This document shows positions 16,345-28,297 of a stretch of 64,000 bases of DNA, piece after piece. This DNA comes from Hypoxylon rubiginosum (lineage: Eukaryota > Ascomycota > Sordariomycetes > Xylariales > Hypoxylaceae). The stretch spans positions 496,001 through 560,000 of the forward strand of contig CADCXA010000042.1 of NCBI GenBank assembly GCA_902806565.1, in the 5' to 3' direction. A program made the position numbers and the translations under genes. Each line of letters starts with the position of its first letter. Positions within the stretch are counted from its first letter, which is position 1. The notes beneath the pieces are model-generated. The model saw only the letters and a list, made by a program, of their open reading frames with translations, did not search any database and had not been told where the DNA came from.

Positions 16345-19300
16345 TCAAGCCAGCTGGTTCTTCGTGTTCTTCGGGTGCGCCCTGGTAAGAATATCGAAAG
16401 CCCCCGTGCCGATCTTGCCTAGTCTCCCCATGACGATCCGGCTGCTCGGCGTGCTCAGATCGTCCCAGTCGCCGTCGAGGACGGCGTCCTTCAGGAACGA
16501 CAACGTCGTCTCGAAGCTCATCTTCGTAAATGGGCTGACGTTGCCCTTCAGACCATTGCGGTTGAACGGAGTGAACCCGCCATTCCTCGTCATGTAGTCA
16601 CCGATGAGGTTCAGATGTCGGTTGTCGACGCTGATGCCGTGACCCTCGAAAACCCCGCTAAGTTCGCGAATGATACTGCTACGTGCTGCTTCGACCCCAT
16701 AGACCTGCAGCACCGAAGCAATATCGTTCGTCTGAATCCTGTTGGGGTTGATGAAGTCGCCATATTTCTGCATGGCTCGGAGATTGACACCGTCCGTGTG
16801 GATTACGGCTTTCCTCTCCTTCTCCCCAGTCCGCGCATCCTGCACCTCTTCGTTGGCCACAAACGTACACGAGCGAATGCCCTCAATTTGCTGTATAAGC
16901 GTCTTCTTAACCGCGCTTTGAAGAATACTCAACATGAGGAGCTTGGGTATGTTGGAGTCGTACTCGAGCGTGAAATCACACCACTCGCCTTTCTTCTCGT
17001 CGCATTCGAACCGAGATACGGTAGGGGTTCTTTCCTTAACACGTATTTCCCGACCATTGGCTCCCTTTTTCTTGCTCGAATCTTCGTCTTCGTCGTCGCT
17101 TGATGGAGGTGGGCTGCCACCGAATCCTTCGTCTTCAGGCTCTTCTACATCTTCGGGTGACGCCTCGCGCTCCATGCGTCTCTGAATCTCGTCATCTTCG
17201 TCGTCGTTTGCTCCGTACGAGACGGCCTGGGTGCGATTTGCGCGTTGCTTGGCGTTGGTCGCATCATCATCGTCATCGTCATCGTCGTCATCATCATCAT
17301 CGCGGGCGACAGCATCCGCGTTGGCTGATGCCATCTCTACCGTTCCAGACTTGACACCGACTTCGGGTGCTGCGGCGTTATCTGAATGCTCCTTGATCTT
17401 AAACTCCTTTTGAATGAACTGCTCTAGCTTCGGTAGGAATTTAATCTCTAGGGTCTCGAGAACGTCAGAAACGCCGATCGCGTACGTTTTCGAATACTCG
17501 TCCGAGGGGAAGAACTCGAGGTGGATATCGAACATCTTGGCTAAGCGGTGACCGATGCCTTTTCCGACGCGTTCTTTCACTGTGGCCTTATTTAGGACGT
17601 GCGAGAGCGGGAGAATACTAATCGCCTTTGCAAATGTCTCGCCGTCCGCCTCCGACAGTTCTTCGTTGAGTATCAGCGTCATGGATGGTGTGGAAATATG
17701 ATCACTAGCTGTCATGAGAACTTCTCTCAATCGAGGAATACCAAGGGTGACGTTCTTGGCAGAATGACCAGCCAAATGGAAAGTATTCAGTGTCATTTGT
17801 GTAGAGGGTTCACCAACAGACTGGCCGGCGACGATGCCTACAGCCTCTCCAGGTTCTACCAGCGAGCTGAGGTACTTGGAATGGAAAATCTTCTCCGCAT
17901 ATTTGCGAGGAATGAGCGTAGCTCCCGAGTTTTTATCACCCTTCTCCTTGATCAACCCATCTTTATTGGCCTTGATGTACTCTGACACCTTCTCGTAGAA
18001 TTTCTCGGATGTGGCGAAAGCGTGTCGGCTGGGGTTAAGCTCGGTATGGATAGGATCGAGGCCCTTCGGATCGTTTGCTTTGGCGTGCTTGACGGCTTTC
18101 TTTTGGTACTTCTGAGCAAAGTCCTTGGACTCGTAAATTTCCTGGTCCCATCCCCTCTCGGCGATTCCAAGCCGATCGACTTGGGACGTCTGATTGCGAA
18201 GCACGAAGCCGAAGTCGCCCAAGTACTTCTGCTTGGTGATATCTATACCATCTTCTCCGTACAAGAATTGGACCATCGATCCATCGGCATCTCGCACCGA
18301 CGAATCGTAACTTACTTTCAAGCCTTCCATACCCTTGATCAGACATCTCTGAAGATAACCGGATCGTGATGTTTTGACGGCCGTATCAATGAGACCTTCT
18401 CGTCCAGCCATGTGATGGAAGTAGTATTCTTGTGGCCGAATGCCCGTCAAGAAACGATTCACGATATAACCACCTGCTCGGACGCTGGTTTCGAAGGGAC
18501 GGAAACAGGGCAACGATTTACCGCTAACCATCAGAGGGACTCTTCTGCCTTCAAGAACCTGCTGGCCAAGGTTGACAGAAATCAAATTCGCGTTGACGCT
18601 GCTTCCTTTCGCACCAGATGTTGTCATCGACTGCATCTGGTTCTTGGGAAACTGCTTCTCGAGTCCAGAAGGGAGGATGTTCGTGCTGACCTCGCCAGAC
18701 AGCTCACCAGATCGCGCGTTCATCATGTGATCCAGGTCTTCCTGCTTGCTATCGTCACGCATCACTTCCTCCAGTCGTTCCAACAACAGGGAGTCCGTGG
18801 TAGTGATGTCGGGGCGGTCACCTAAACTTACATACTTCGCGGCCACCTCGAGACCGATGTTGTTGGCAGTTTGTAGCTTCTGCCTACGGGTTATTTCACC
18901 CTCGGGCGTGAGTCGCAAATCATCCATACCACAGCTGAAAGCGCGCATATTGAGATATCGAGTGAGAAGCCGACCAAGACAACTGAGCAATTTGGCAGCA
19001 CTTTCGGGTCCCCAGATCTCGTGTATGGAATGAATAAAACCACCGGAACTAGGCCCTAATTGCGACTTGTCAAGAATACCGGAAATGAATTCTCCGTCGT
19101 TGAACAGTACGTCGCCCTCTTCCACGAACTTTCCCCAAGCAGTAGGCTTTACTTGTGATTTCCCAGCAAGCCAAAGGTCACCTGCGCCAGCTGGCTTCAT
19201 ATTCTTTAGGATAGTTGTAATGACCTGCTTTCCAGTCCATCGCCTGACCGGTTTTAGGATGGCAGGGGGTACAAGCTCAAGCCTCTCAGACGCAATATGA

Positions 19301-21543
19301 CCACTCTCGGGTCGCAGTGCGTTGTATACAAGCTGGTGATAGGCGCCTTTATCGAAGAAGGTATCCTTGTTGCAAAGGGCTACGGATACGGACAAATGGT
19401 CCTGGATCAAACCTCGAAGGGGCTTTCCGGCAGTCGCTGAGAGGTACTGGTGATCTGTGTCGGCAATCTTCAAAGCTTCTGCCCTTGCGAGTTCGTTCTG
19501 CGGGAAGTGCATGTTCATTTCATCACCGTCGAAATCTGCGTTATACGTATTACAGTTCGCGTAGTGCATACGAATAGTTTTTTCACCAGGCAAGACTCTA
19601 GCACGGTGGCCCATGATAGAGGGCTTGTGAAGAGTTGGTTGACGATTCATCAACACTACGTCGCCGTTTCCTAGATGACGATGAACTTTCTTGCCTTTTA
19701 CTCCGGCGAATTCTTGACTCGACGGCGCGAGGAGCTGATTGGCTAGGGCGACTCGATCTTCCACGGATTTGTTCTTCAGATTGATGATTTGTCCATTCTC
19801 GTTCTCGATTGCGGCAGCGCCAGGCCACTTATCAACGCCGTTGATAACTGCTTGTTGCATTTCTCTGAAGTTATGGCTTGTGACGGGTTCGGGATAAGTT
19901 AGCTTTTTGGCAAAGACGGGAGGGACACCTATTTCGCTGGTCTCGATGTTCGGGTCTGGGGATATGACACTTCGGGCGGCGTAGTTTACACGCTTGCCCA
20001 TCATGTTTTTTCTAAAGAGACCTTCTTTCTTCTCGAGTTTTTGCTTGATACCGTCCTCATTCCTCTTCCCTGCGGCGCCGCGGATAGGATTTCTATCTCG
20101 GTCGATCAGAGAGTTTACCGAATCCTGAAGCTGAACGCAGGCTTCGTGCATCTCGGATATATCTCGCCGTCGGGCTACCGAGTCGGGATCGTTTGCGTGT
20201 TGCGAGATTTCGCTATGGATCAAGGCAATTCGCGTGCACGAAGCAAGAATCTGCTTATAGAGAGAATTTTGTTGGGACTCTGCAATCGCTCCGTCGCCCT
20301 GCTTGGCTTCCGGGCGGTACTTGTTGGGCGGGACAAGTACCGTTTGTATGAAGAAATTATCGGCGGGGAGTTTCTTCCCAAGAGGTCTGGAATTGTATAC
20401 CAGGCTCATTATATCTTGCTCTTTTTCGAATAGCAGTTGTAGTCGAGCTTGGACTTCCATCGAGTTGACATAACGTTGCGGAGCTTTGGCTGCTGCGTCT
20501 TTCTTGGCCTTGGAGGATTTCTTAATAGCACTGTCGACTCCTGACATGATGACATCGCCGTTCTCGTCAAGCTCCTCACCCTCACCCTCCTCGTCCTCGT
20601 CTTCGTTTTCCTGTTCAGGCTCTTCCTCGCTTGACGGCAGATCAATGTCCGCTATTCCCTCGTCTGTCTCGTAGCTGCGTTTCTTAGCCACATCTGCCTT
20701 GGATCTTCGCTTCATAGCCAGGGCGTCCTTGTGCTCCATGTTGCGCATAGCCATCTTGGCCTGGTCTTTCTGGCTGAGTGGCTTTTCGAAAATCTTTACG
20801 AAACGGTCCTTTCTGAAGCTGGGAGATATGGCCTGACACGTCGCACATCCTCTTCCCTTGGTCATGCCTTTGAAGAATTCCTTGAGCACTTCCCTCCTAG
20901 CTTCCGACGCACCCTCATGCTTGCCCTTCCTGATCTGGGCGGTGCCCAGTCTGTGTCTCTTCAATGTCGTCTGGGTATAAGATTCTCTCATGCGAACTAG
21001 CTTGTCGAGTGCCGAGCTTTCCTCACCGTCAGATTGATTTTCGTCGTCCAGCTCTATGTCGGTAGATTCGGGAGTAATATCATCGAGGTAGTTTGCGGCG
21101 TCGATTAGACCGAATTGGAGAAGACGTAGCTTGCATGCGACAAGACTAAGGTCGGCCCGTCGCATACGAAAACGAAAGCAGTATTGGCATTGAGCTCTAA
21201 GTAGCCTCAAGATCTGGTCCATAAAGACGGGGTGGTATACAGGGACGGGAAGATCAATGTGGCCAACATGGCCGGGGCAAAAGCCTTGAGCAAGGTTACA
21301 GGTGGTGCATCTGTGAGAGTTAATTGGGTTGTGATAATTATTGCATTCTAATCTTACTCACACTGACTCTCCCCACGCTCCTAGAGCAGGATCGTATAAA
21401 CCGCCGGGTACTGGATTTAAAAGACTATCAAACGTAGTTGGATTTTCAATTCTTTTGACGGAAATAGCTTTTATTTCGGTGGGGGTGAGGAAGTCGAAGT
21501 CGACGCTGTCGATAGTCGACGTTATAGGCTGTGAAATATTCAT
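16345..21543 (-). CDS. RPA190: DNA-directed RNA polymerase I largest subunit
   Basis: Catalytic largest subunit of RNA polymerase I, which transcribes rDNA in the nucleolus. Exon 1 is 21543-21362. A 51-bp intron (GTGAGT...CTCACAG) joins it to exon 2, 21310-16345. The product is 1715 residues, normal for the family. Splicing restores the N-terminal zinc motif C-T-T-C...CPGHVGHIDLPVPVYHP at residues 62-84. The universal magnesium-binding motif NADFDGDEMN lies near residue 650. EPGEAVGIVAGQSVGEPSTQMTLNTFH, here split as EPGEAVGIVAGQ and SVGEPSTQMTLNTFH, is the trigger-loop region. About residues 1390-1470 form a long acidic insertion with a run of 13 aspartates, typical of the Pol I jaw. It diverges from PRP3 across 608 bp. 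Confidence 0.98.
17264..17301. repeat. GAY-codon microsatellite inside RPA190
   Basis: Read on the coding (minus) strand this is a run of GAT/GAC triplets that encodes the 13-aspartate tract of the Pol I subunit. Mixed GAT and GAC codons suggest an old tract rather than a recent slippage expansion. Confidence 0.85.
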
Positions 21544-22151
21544 GGCTGTGAGAGTAACAGCTTCATAGCCTAGCGCAAACTTCCGAGTGTAGTCTTAGAC
21601 TTTGGCTTAATATTAGATTTATTCGGGTAATAGAGAGTTGACTAGAAGTTCGTCAAGAACTCTATCAACTCACGAATGGCATGGCGTTGAGACTCTGTGA
21701 TATATCGGACGGTTGGCAGGTTGGACGAGTTATAGAGCTACTGCGAACTGTTTTTTTTTAGTGGGGTTCGACGAAGCTCAAGAAAATTTGGAGCCTCGAA
21801 CTTTTTAGCGGTCGCAGGTGGCAGAAATACGGAGTCATGTGACATATCTTATCTTTATCGCACCTTTCAACTTTACGAGTAACGATATATGCAGCTAGCA
21901 GATAGGCGTCTAAGAGTCTTTGAAGGTTGCGAGATCAGCACCGACGAAATTATATACAACTCACATCCAGCCAGACACAAGTAGGACTACGACCTCAACC
22001 AGTAGTACAACCTGCTCAGACTAATCAGCTTCATCATTCAGGCGTATACCTCACTGGCTCTGGCTTAGGTCAATGATATAAACGGGTCGCCTCATCTTTT
22101 TGATACTCTCTTTGTTCATCCCGACAATACTGGAGTCGTGAACCGCTCTCC
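21544..22151. promoter_or_regulatory. divergent promoter of RPA190 and PRP3
   Basis: These 608 bp separate two divergent start codons and must hold both promoters. There is an 8-T run near 21751. I see no certain TATA box or known factor site. Confidence 0.5.
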
Positions 22152-23624
22152 ATGGACCGACACGGCTCACCGGGTCTCGGCCCGCGTAATGACGCATCCC
22201 GAGTGCAGAAACCTGAACTCGCCGGAGATAAAGCAGCTAAGCTTGCTGCCTTGAAGGCGCGCGTATCGGCAGCCATCGGCAGCAAGGCCAAAGGCGGCCT
22301 GAACGTCGGCCTCCACCCAGCGTTAGAAGATATCGGACAATGGAAGCCGAGCGGCAGCAAGACCAACGATGCGAAATCTGGCTCCTTTGGCTCCCGATCG
22401 CGCAACGATGCCTATAGAGGCCAGCAGAGACAGAAGGCTCTCGACCTGTCCGGCCCGTCTCAGGAAGAGATCAAGAGCAACCCATACTACGACGCAAGCT
22501 TGGGTACCGCCATCGCCAAACCGAGACAGTCTCGCACCCTCGTATTCAACCAGAAAGGAAAGTATATCCAGCAGGCGAATGCGCTGCGAAGACAAGCCGC
22601 CCTCGAGGCCCTGAAGAAGAAGATCGCAGCGGGCACGCGGAAGGTGGGGATAGATGAGGACAAAGACGTCGAGAAAAACTTTATCGTAGAGGAGCCGCCG
22701 GATATCGAGTGGTGGGACGAAGGCCTAGTGGACGGCAAGAACTACGACAATATCGAAAACCCTAAGGTCCTAAAGATCGACTCCGAAGATACTATAGTAA
22801 CCCGATATATCCAACACCCCGTCCCTATCGAACCGCCCCAGGACAAGAACGTCCCTCCGCCGAAACCCATGTACCTCACCGCCACAGAACAGAAGAAACT
22901 ACGCCGCCAGCGCCGAATGGCCGACCTGAAAGAGGAGCAGGCCAAGATCCGACTCGGCCTGGTCCCGGCGCCGCCGCCCAAGGTCAAGAAGGGCAACCTG
23001 ATGCGCGTCCTCGGCGAGGAGGCCGTCAAGGACCCGACGGCCGTCGAGGCCCGCGTGAACCGCGAGATCGCGGAGCGGCACTCGAAGCACGAGGAGGCGA
23101 ACGAGGAGCGGAGGCTGACCAAGGAGCAGAAGCACGAGAAGCTGGCGACGAACCAGGAGAAGGACGCCGCCAAGGGCCTGCACATGCTCGTCTTCAAGAT
23201 CAACAGCCTCGCCAACGGCCAGCACCGGTACAAGATCAACATCAACGCGGACCAGCTCGCCCTCACGGGCCTCGTCGTCATGCACCCCAAGCAGAACCTC
23301 GTCGTCGTCGAGGGCGGCGAGTGGTCCACCAGGCACTACAAGAAGCTCATGCTGCACCGCGTCGCCTGGACCGAGAACGCGCCCTCGCGCGAGAAGGACG
23401 CGCACAACGACGCCCTCAAGCAGTGGCTGAAGGCCGAGAACGAGGACGGCGGCCTCAGGGACCTCGCCGACAACAGGTGCACGCTCCTCTTCGAGGGCGA
23501 GATCAAGTCCCGCGCCTTCCGCAAGTGGGGCTCCAAGGTCTGCGAGACGGACACCGAGGCCAGGGACGTGCTGTCCAAGTCCAAGCTGGAGAACTTTTGG
23601 AACCTGGCCAAGTCTACGCCATAG
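22152..23624 (+). CDS. PRP3: U4/U6 small nuclear ribonucleoprotein Prp3
   Basis: Spliceosomal protein of the U4/U6 and U4/U6.U5 snRNPs that stabilises U4/U6 pairing. The intronless frame gives 490 residues. The N-terminal 110 residues are low in complexity. The Prp3 domain follows, about 110-340, with landmarks RQSRTLVFNQKGKYIQQA, PDIEWWDEGLV and KKLRRQRRMADLKEEQAKIR. The C-terminal DUF1115-type domain, about 345-480, contains HRYKININADQLALTG and FWNLAKSTP at the very end. Codon use shifts strongly to C/G-ending codons after about 22,900. The length and the ATG at 22152 fit fungal Prp3; a start a few codons away cannot be excluded. It is tail to tail with RAD3, 278 bp apart. Confidence 0.96.
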   Translation: MDRHGSPGLGPRNDASRVQKPELAGDKAAKLAALKARVSAAIGSKAKGGLNVGLHPALEDIGQWKPSGSKTNDAKSGSFGSRSRNDAYRGQQRQKALDLSGPSQEEIKSNPYYDASLGTAIAKPRQSRTLVFNQKGKYIQQANALRRQAALEALKKKIAAGTRKVGIDEDKDVEKNFIVEEPPDIEWWDEGLVDGKNYDNIENPKVLKIDSEDTIVTRYIQHPVPIEPPQDKNVPPPKPMYLTATEQKKLRRQRRMADLKEEQAKIRLGLVPAPPPKVKKGNLMRVLGEEAVKDPTAVEARVNREIAERHSKHEEANEERRLTKEQKHEKLATNQEKDAAKGLHMLVFKINSLANGQHRYKININADQLALTGLVVMHPKQNLVVVEGGEWSTRHYKKLMLHRVAWTENAPSREKDAHNDALKQWLKAENEDGGLRDLADNRCTLLFEGEIKSRAFRKWGSKVCETDTEARDVLSKSKLENFWNLAKSTP

Positions 23625-23902
23625 GCTGGGTTGGGTTGGGGTTAGCTTAATTAATTCATAAAATACAATAAGAGTGGTCGGGCTGGAAAATTGTAGTATA
23701 GGTAAGAGTTATGGGGATGGATCTACGGATAGTATTTGCAACACGCGAATCAGACATCCTCAAGCAATGGAATGTATTAGGTGTATTGATGGACGTCATT
23801 CAACCAATTTGTTCCTTCGTCCGTAACGCTTCGCTCAAACTCCCTGATATGACTTCCGAATTAAGGTTACTATCCTACAATGAAACCGTGATCCTACCTA
23901 AA

Positions 23903-26372
23903 TCAAGCCGGATCTAATTCCATCATGCCCTCGTCGAGGTCGTCGTCCATATCGTAGTCTTCGTCGTTAGTCTGCATCGCCGCCTGGGCCCTCTGGAACG
24001 CCTCCAGGGCCGCGTTCCCCTCCTGCAGCTCCAGTATTCTCTCCTCGTCCACCTTCTTCTGGTGCGCCTTGAGGTCCTCGAGGCTCCACATGCTGATGCC
24101 CTCCTGGTCCTTGGCCTTGAAGGGCCGCGCCATGTCCCGCAGGAACCGCTTCGCCGTGATGACGGCCATGTCGGTGCTGAGGTTCCCGTCCGCGTCCTGC
24201 ATCGCCTGGTTGATCCACTTGGGCAGCTGCAGCCGCTTCTTCTGGAAGCGCCGGTCCGCCAGCACCATGATCCCGTAGTCGTCCTTGCCCCGGAGCACGC
24301 GGCCGAGGCACTGCGCGGCGTGGCGCATGGCGTCGAAGGACAGGAAGTCGTTCTCGCGGATTCGGTACGTCTCCCGGAGGAATTCCAGTCTGGCCTTGAG
24401 GATACGCGATTCCGTGTATTGGAACGGGACACCAATACACAACACGGTTCGCCCGTACTGGTGGTCAAAATCGATACCCTCCGAGACCTTTCCACGAGCG
24501 ACACACAAGAGGACTGCGCCTCTGCCGTTGCAGCAGGCCGTGCGGTACGTCTCAAGGGCCAGGGAGGTCTCCTGAGCATCAGGAGTCTCGACCAGGATCA
24601 GTTTGTACTTCCAAACTTCGTCGAGGATTCCCATACCCTGCCACATGCTGATGATAGACTCCATGTACAGATACGAGGGGAAGAACACGACCATACCGTC
24701 CGGAGTGATCCTGGCGAACTCCGTCAAGAGGTTGCCGTAATTGCGAACCACGCTCGGTTCGTTCCTGACCATGAAACTCGTAGATATCGCAGCCTGATCG
24801 CTTCCCCGCGTGACGATCATCGGCAAGAAGGACCTTCTGGCTAGTGTCATAGCATAGGATTCCTGGACGACTGTGGTGAAACCCAACATCTTCGGGTACA
24901 TTTCCAAAGGCGAGATAGTACCGGAGGTTATAATGACAGAGCTAAACCTATCAAAGACGGGCTTGATAGCAATAGCTGCGTCGAGACAGGTAAAATGTAA
25001 AACCGGGTTCGGCACCTCGGCGGTATCCGACTCAAAGGGCTCCAGGATGAGGAGGAAACCCTTTTCGTATGTGGCAACAAGGGTTGCGAAAGTAGCAACT
25101 TCTTGGAGCGGTTGATAATCCTCGATATTCGTAAGCTCGAGTGTTCTTACGAGGGATGTCAGCCTCTCGGCGCAGAATCTCAGCGGCTTCTTTTCAATAA
25201 ATGTGTGCTCCTTCAAATGGGCAAGGAACGAAGTCGGTGTTTCCGAAATGACTTGGCGAACTTTCATACGAGTCTTCAGATACTCAATGAACCGTCTTAG
25301 GAAAGCTGTAAAGTGTTCTGCTCTCCGGATATTTCCTGGGACTGCCTCCTTGAGCAAATCATCGGGGAGGACTGGATTTGCCATAAAGGAGTCTTCCTGG
25401 CGGGCCTCGTCGGCATCTCGAAGTCCTTCCACCAGCTTCTGATACTCATTTTCGAGTTGCTCCCGGTCTGTCTCCTTCATTTCGGAGATCTTGCTTTCCA
25501 ACTTTCGTGCGCCGTTGGTGGCCCTGTCTAGTGATGTGTCTGTTATATCAGAACTTAAAGACTCAATGCAGACATTGTCGATGTTATGGGCCTCATCGAA
25601 GACCACGATGCAGTCCTTGGAGAGATCTTTCGATACCCGTTCTGCAATCTTGGGGTCTAATAGGTAATGATACGAGTAGATGACGACATTGCAATAAGAC
25701 ATCTTAAGTGTAGTGTGGGAATGGTTAGTTTTCGAGCTTCCAAGTAAAGGTTGCAGTATATATAGAATGATAGAAACTTACCATTCGCCTCGCAGTGAAA
25801 TAGGGGCATGTCTTATGCTGCTCGCCATATTTCAGGAGATCATCAAGCGTCCAAACACCATTAGGGATGAGGTTATGCGGCTCCAGAAGATCAAGGTTGT
25901 CATGGTAGACACAGGTGTCGACGCTCTCCCCCTTCTCTCTCTTATCTTTGACAAAGCCGGCAGTCAGGCTTCGACATTTGGCATCCACGATGGTGCCACT
26001 CTTCTCTCTCTTTACGGAAGGATGAAGGCAAAGGTTCTTGCGACTGGTAAGTCCTAGTCCGCGGAATTCTTCGATATGACCAAGCTCGTCGGCACGGAAT
26101 TTCATAAGTGCCTTCAGTTCTGCTAGGGCCTTCTCGATCTCGGACATAGTACGGGAGCAGTATATGAGCTTGCGATGTTCGGGGTAGTGTTGTTGATAGG
26201 CGACGATCAACGAGAGTAGGGAGACGGTCTTGCCAGTGCCTGAAGGCATCTCGAGGACGCAGTGACCACCTGCATCGAGCGTCTTTTTGAGGTCGCACAT
26301 ATAGGCATATTGTTCGGGGTATATCCGAGGGTACGGGAAGAGAACCGGAAGATCATCAATAAAGAACTTCAT
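23903..26372 (-). CDS. RAD3: TFIIH 5'-3' DNA helicase Rad3/XPD
   Basis: Iron-sulfur superfamily-2 helicase of TFIIH, needed for nucleotide excision repair and Pol II initiation. Exon 1 (26372-25782) ends after ARRM. A 79-bp intron (GTAAGT...TTAAG) leads to exon 2 (25702-23903). The product is 796 residues, the usual size. Walker A GTGKT is at residues 45-49. The four Fe-S cysteines are C115, C133, C154 and C189. The DEAH box is at 233-236 in VFDEAHNID, and motif VI reads QCLGRVLRGKDDYG. The C-terminus is acidic. Nothing is missing or broken. The acceptor TTAAG is less pyrimidine-rich than usual, but the splice restores the family sequence RRM-MSYCNVVIYSYHYLLDP. Confidence 0.98.
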
Positions 26373-28189
26373 CTTGATAAAAAGCCGGTTGCTGACGAGG
26401 TGTAGCTGTGTAGCTGTGTAGCTTTTCTGTGTATATAGGATCTTCCTCCACCTGTACTGGAGCTGGTTGGAAATATGAAAGGGATATCCTGGATAGAATG
26501 TTTCCCTTTACTTTAAGTTCGTCGTCTCTAAGGTACGCAGTCTTCAGGTTGCAACTTGCAGGTGCGAAGGCATTTACGGGTTAGTAGGGTGGCACGCTAC
26601 ATGCTTGAACCACCTAAAGAACGAAACGCGACAGGCGAGTTTTACTTTTCAGTGGACAAGAGTATTTCTTGTATAATTTATGGGTTGTTTGGTTGTTTGG
26701 TGAACTGATCACATGGAATTCCCTTGAAAGACTTGATGACAACCTTAAAGTTGCACGGTTGCTGTAGAGCTTTGAGCTCCCTTGTCAATAGATAAGATAA
26801 GCTAGTGCAGTTTGAATGCGTAAGGTGGCTCGCCCTGTGCAGCTAGTGGCTCATGCGTTGCTAGTGTGCTAGTGAAACAAAACCTCAGAACCTACGGTTA
26901 GCCACAAATCTCCACCTACAGGCTACCAGCCCTATCGTGCAAGCCACCCCGATGGTGCCGATGGAAGTGCAATAATTAACGGTAACGCAGAGCTTTTGTA
27001 CCTATTATTCCGCGGAGCATTTCCAGGGCTCACAGGAGATTGAATCAATGCGTGCAACAGGTACGACTTCAATGCTGGACAGTTTAGTAGCAAAGCTTCC
27101 ATCCAACCATTGACTGCGCTAAGCCAAGTCATCGTAGGGACAATTGATGGTGATGGTAGCTACCTACCTACCTGATATACTGGTCCGACCAGACTCAACC
27201 AGCTTGATGAAGCTTCGAGAGGGTTCGCGGAAATTGAAGTCGCAATAAGGTTTTTATACCGAGGAAACGGATCGACAGTTTGTGACATCGGGATGAGCCG
27301 AAAGTTGACAGGAAAGATAGGCATCCACAGGTGTATCGTATCGTATCGTACCTATCGTATCGTGGGCACCATAGGAACCACCGTCCCGATGGGCGGACGA
27401 CTCTTCCCGATGGCCTTTCGTCTTAACCATGGAGTTGGGTTGGGGTCACCTGGAACCACACTGTCGGATCCGGTATAGTCCACTAAGCTTAATTATTTGT
27501 CTGACAGATCATTTTCTTCTTCTTATTTGTCTCGCAACTACGAAGTATTCAGAACTGCTATATGGTAGACCGGCAGGAAGCCGGATGAGAAGTCTTCGGT
27601 ATCCGTTTGTCGACTGCGAGCAAAATTTACCGAGGTGCATCGGAACACGGTGAACCGACGGTAGGATCCCCTTCCGATTTCCCACCGAAGCTGAGATGAG
27701 CTTTTTGTCCTCACCTCTCTTCTTCTCCCGTCACCCGTGCTACCTACGCCGCAGCACAATACCCTCTTGGGTACCGTCAGCTCTCAGCCTTCAGCCCTAC
27801 CTGCATAACTATTTCTGGACGTTACACGGCCGCGACTTGGGAGGAAACTGCGCTGTCGATTTCCTGTTGCTGACCACCGAGGCTGCAGAAAATGCTACCC
27901 AGCAGAGTAGGTATTTAATCAATCTTGTTTCAGGTGATGCTGGTGATGCTAGAAACCGTAGATCCTTCGGGGCCATGCTACCTTTGCGCCAAGGCGTCTA
28001 CGCTGAACGGTTACTTGTATAGTAAGAAAAAATATCTATCCTCAACATCACCTTAACCCATTCATACCTAGCAGCTTTTTTGTTGGCATCCGCCAGTCTA
28101 TTTTCGCCGTCCCAAACCCGTCGAGACGTCTCCCCTACTATTAGGGGGTGGCTAACTTGACATATGTGGGAGAACGATGTAACGACGAC

Positions 28190-28297
28190 ACGCTTCGCAG
28201 AGCTATCCAACCTAGGTAGGTAAGCTAGCTTGCACACCGCGATTGTCATTACCAAGCTTAGAAGATCCTACGTACTTTACTAAGCTCTGCGAAGCGT
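28190..28297. repeat. 15-bp perfect inverted repeat with 78-bp spacer
   Basis: ACGCTTCGCAGAGCT at 28190-28204 is the exact reverse complement of 28283-28297. The arms could pair in RNA or DNA. The spacer contains an ACCTAGGT palindrome. No flanking duplication was found, so a transposon origin is not shown. Confidence 0.6.

Noticed and set aside
21222..21310. Start of RPA190 at the internal Met (MDQILRL)
   Set aside because: This would lose the N-terminal zinc motif. A normal 51-bp intron connects to an upstream exon that restores the full family N-terminus starting at 21543.
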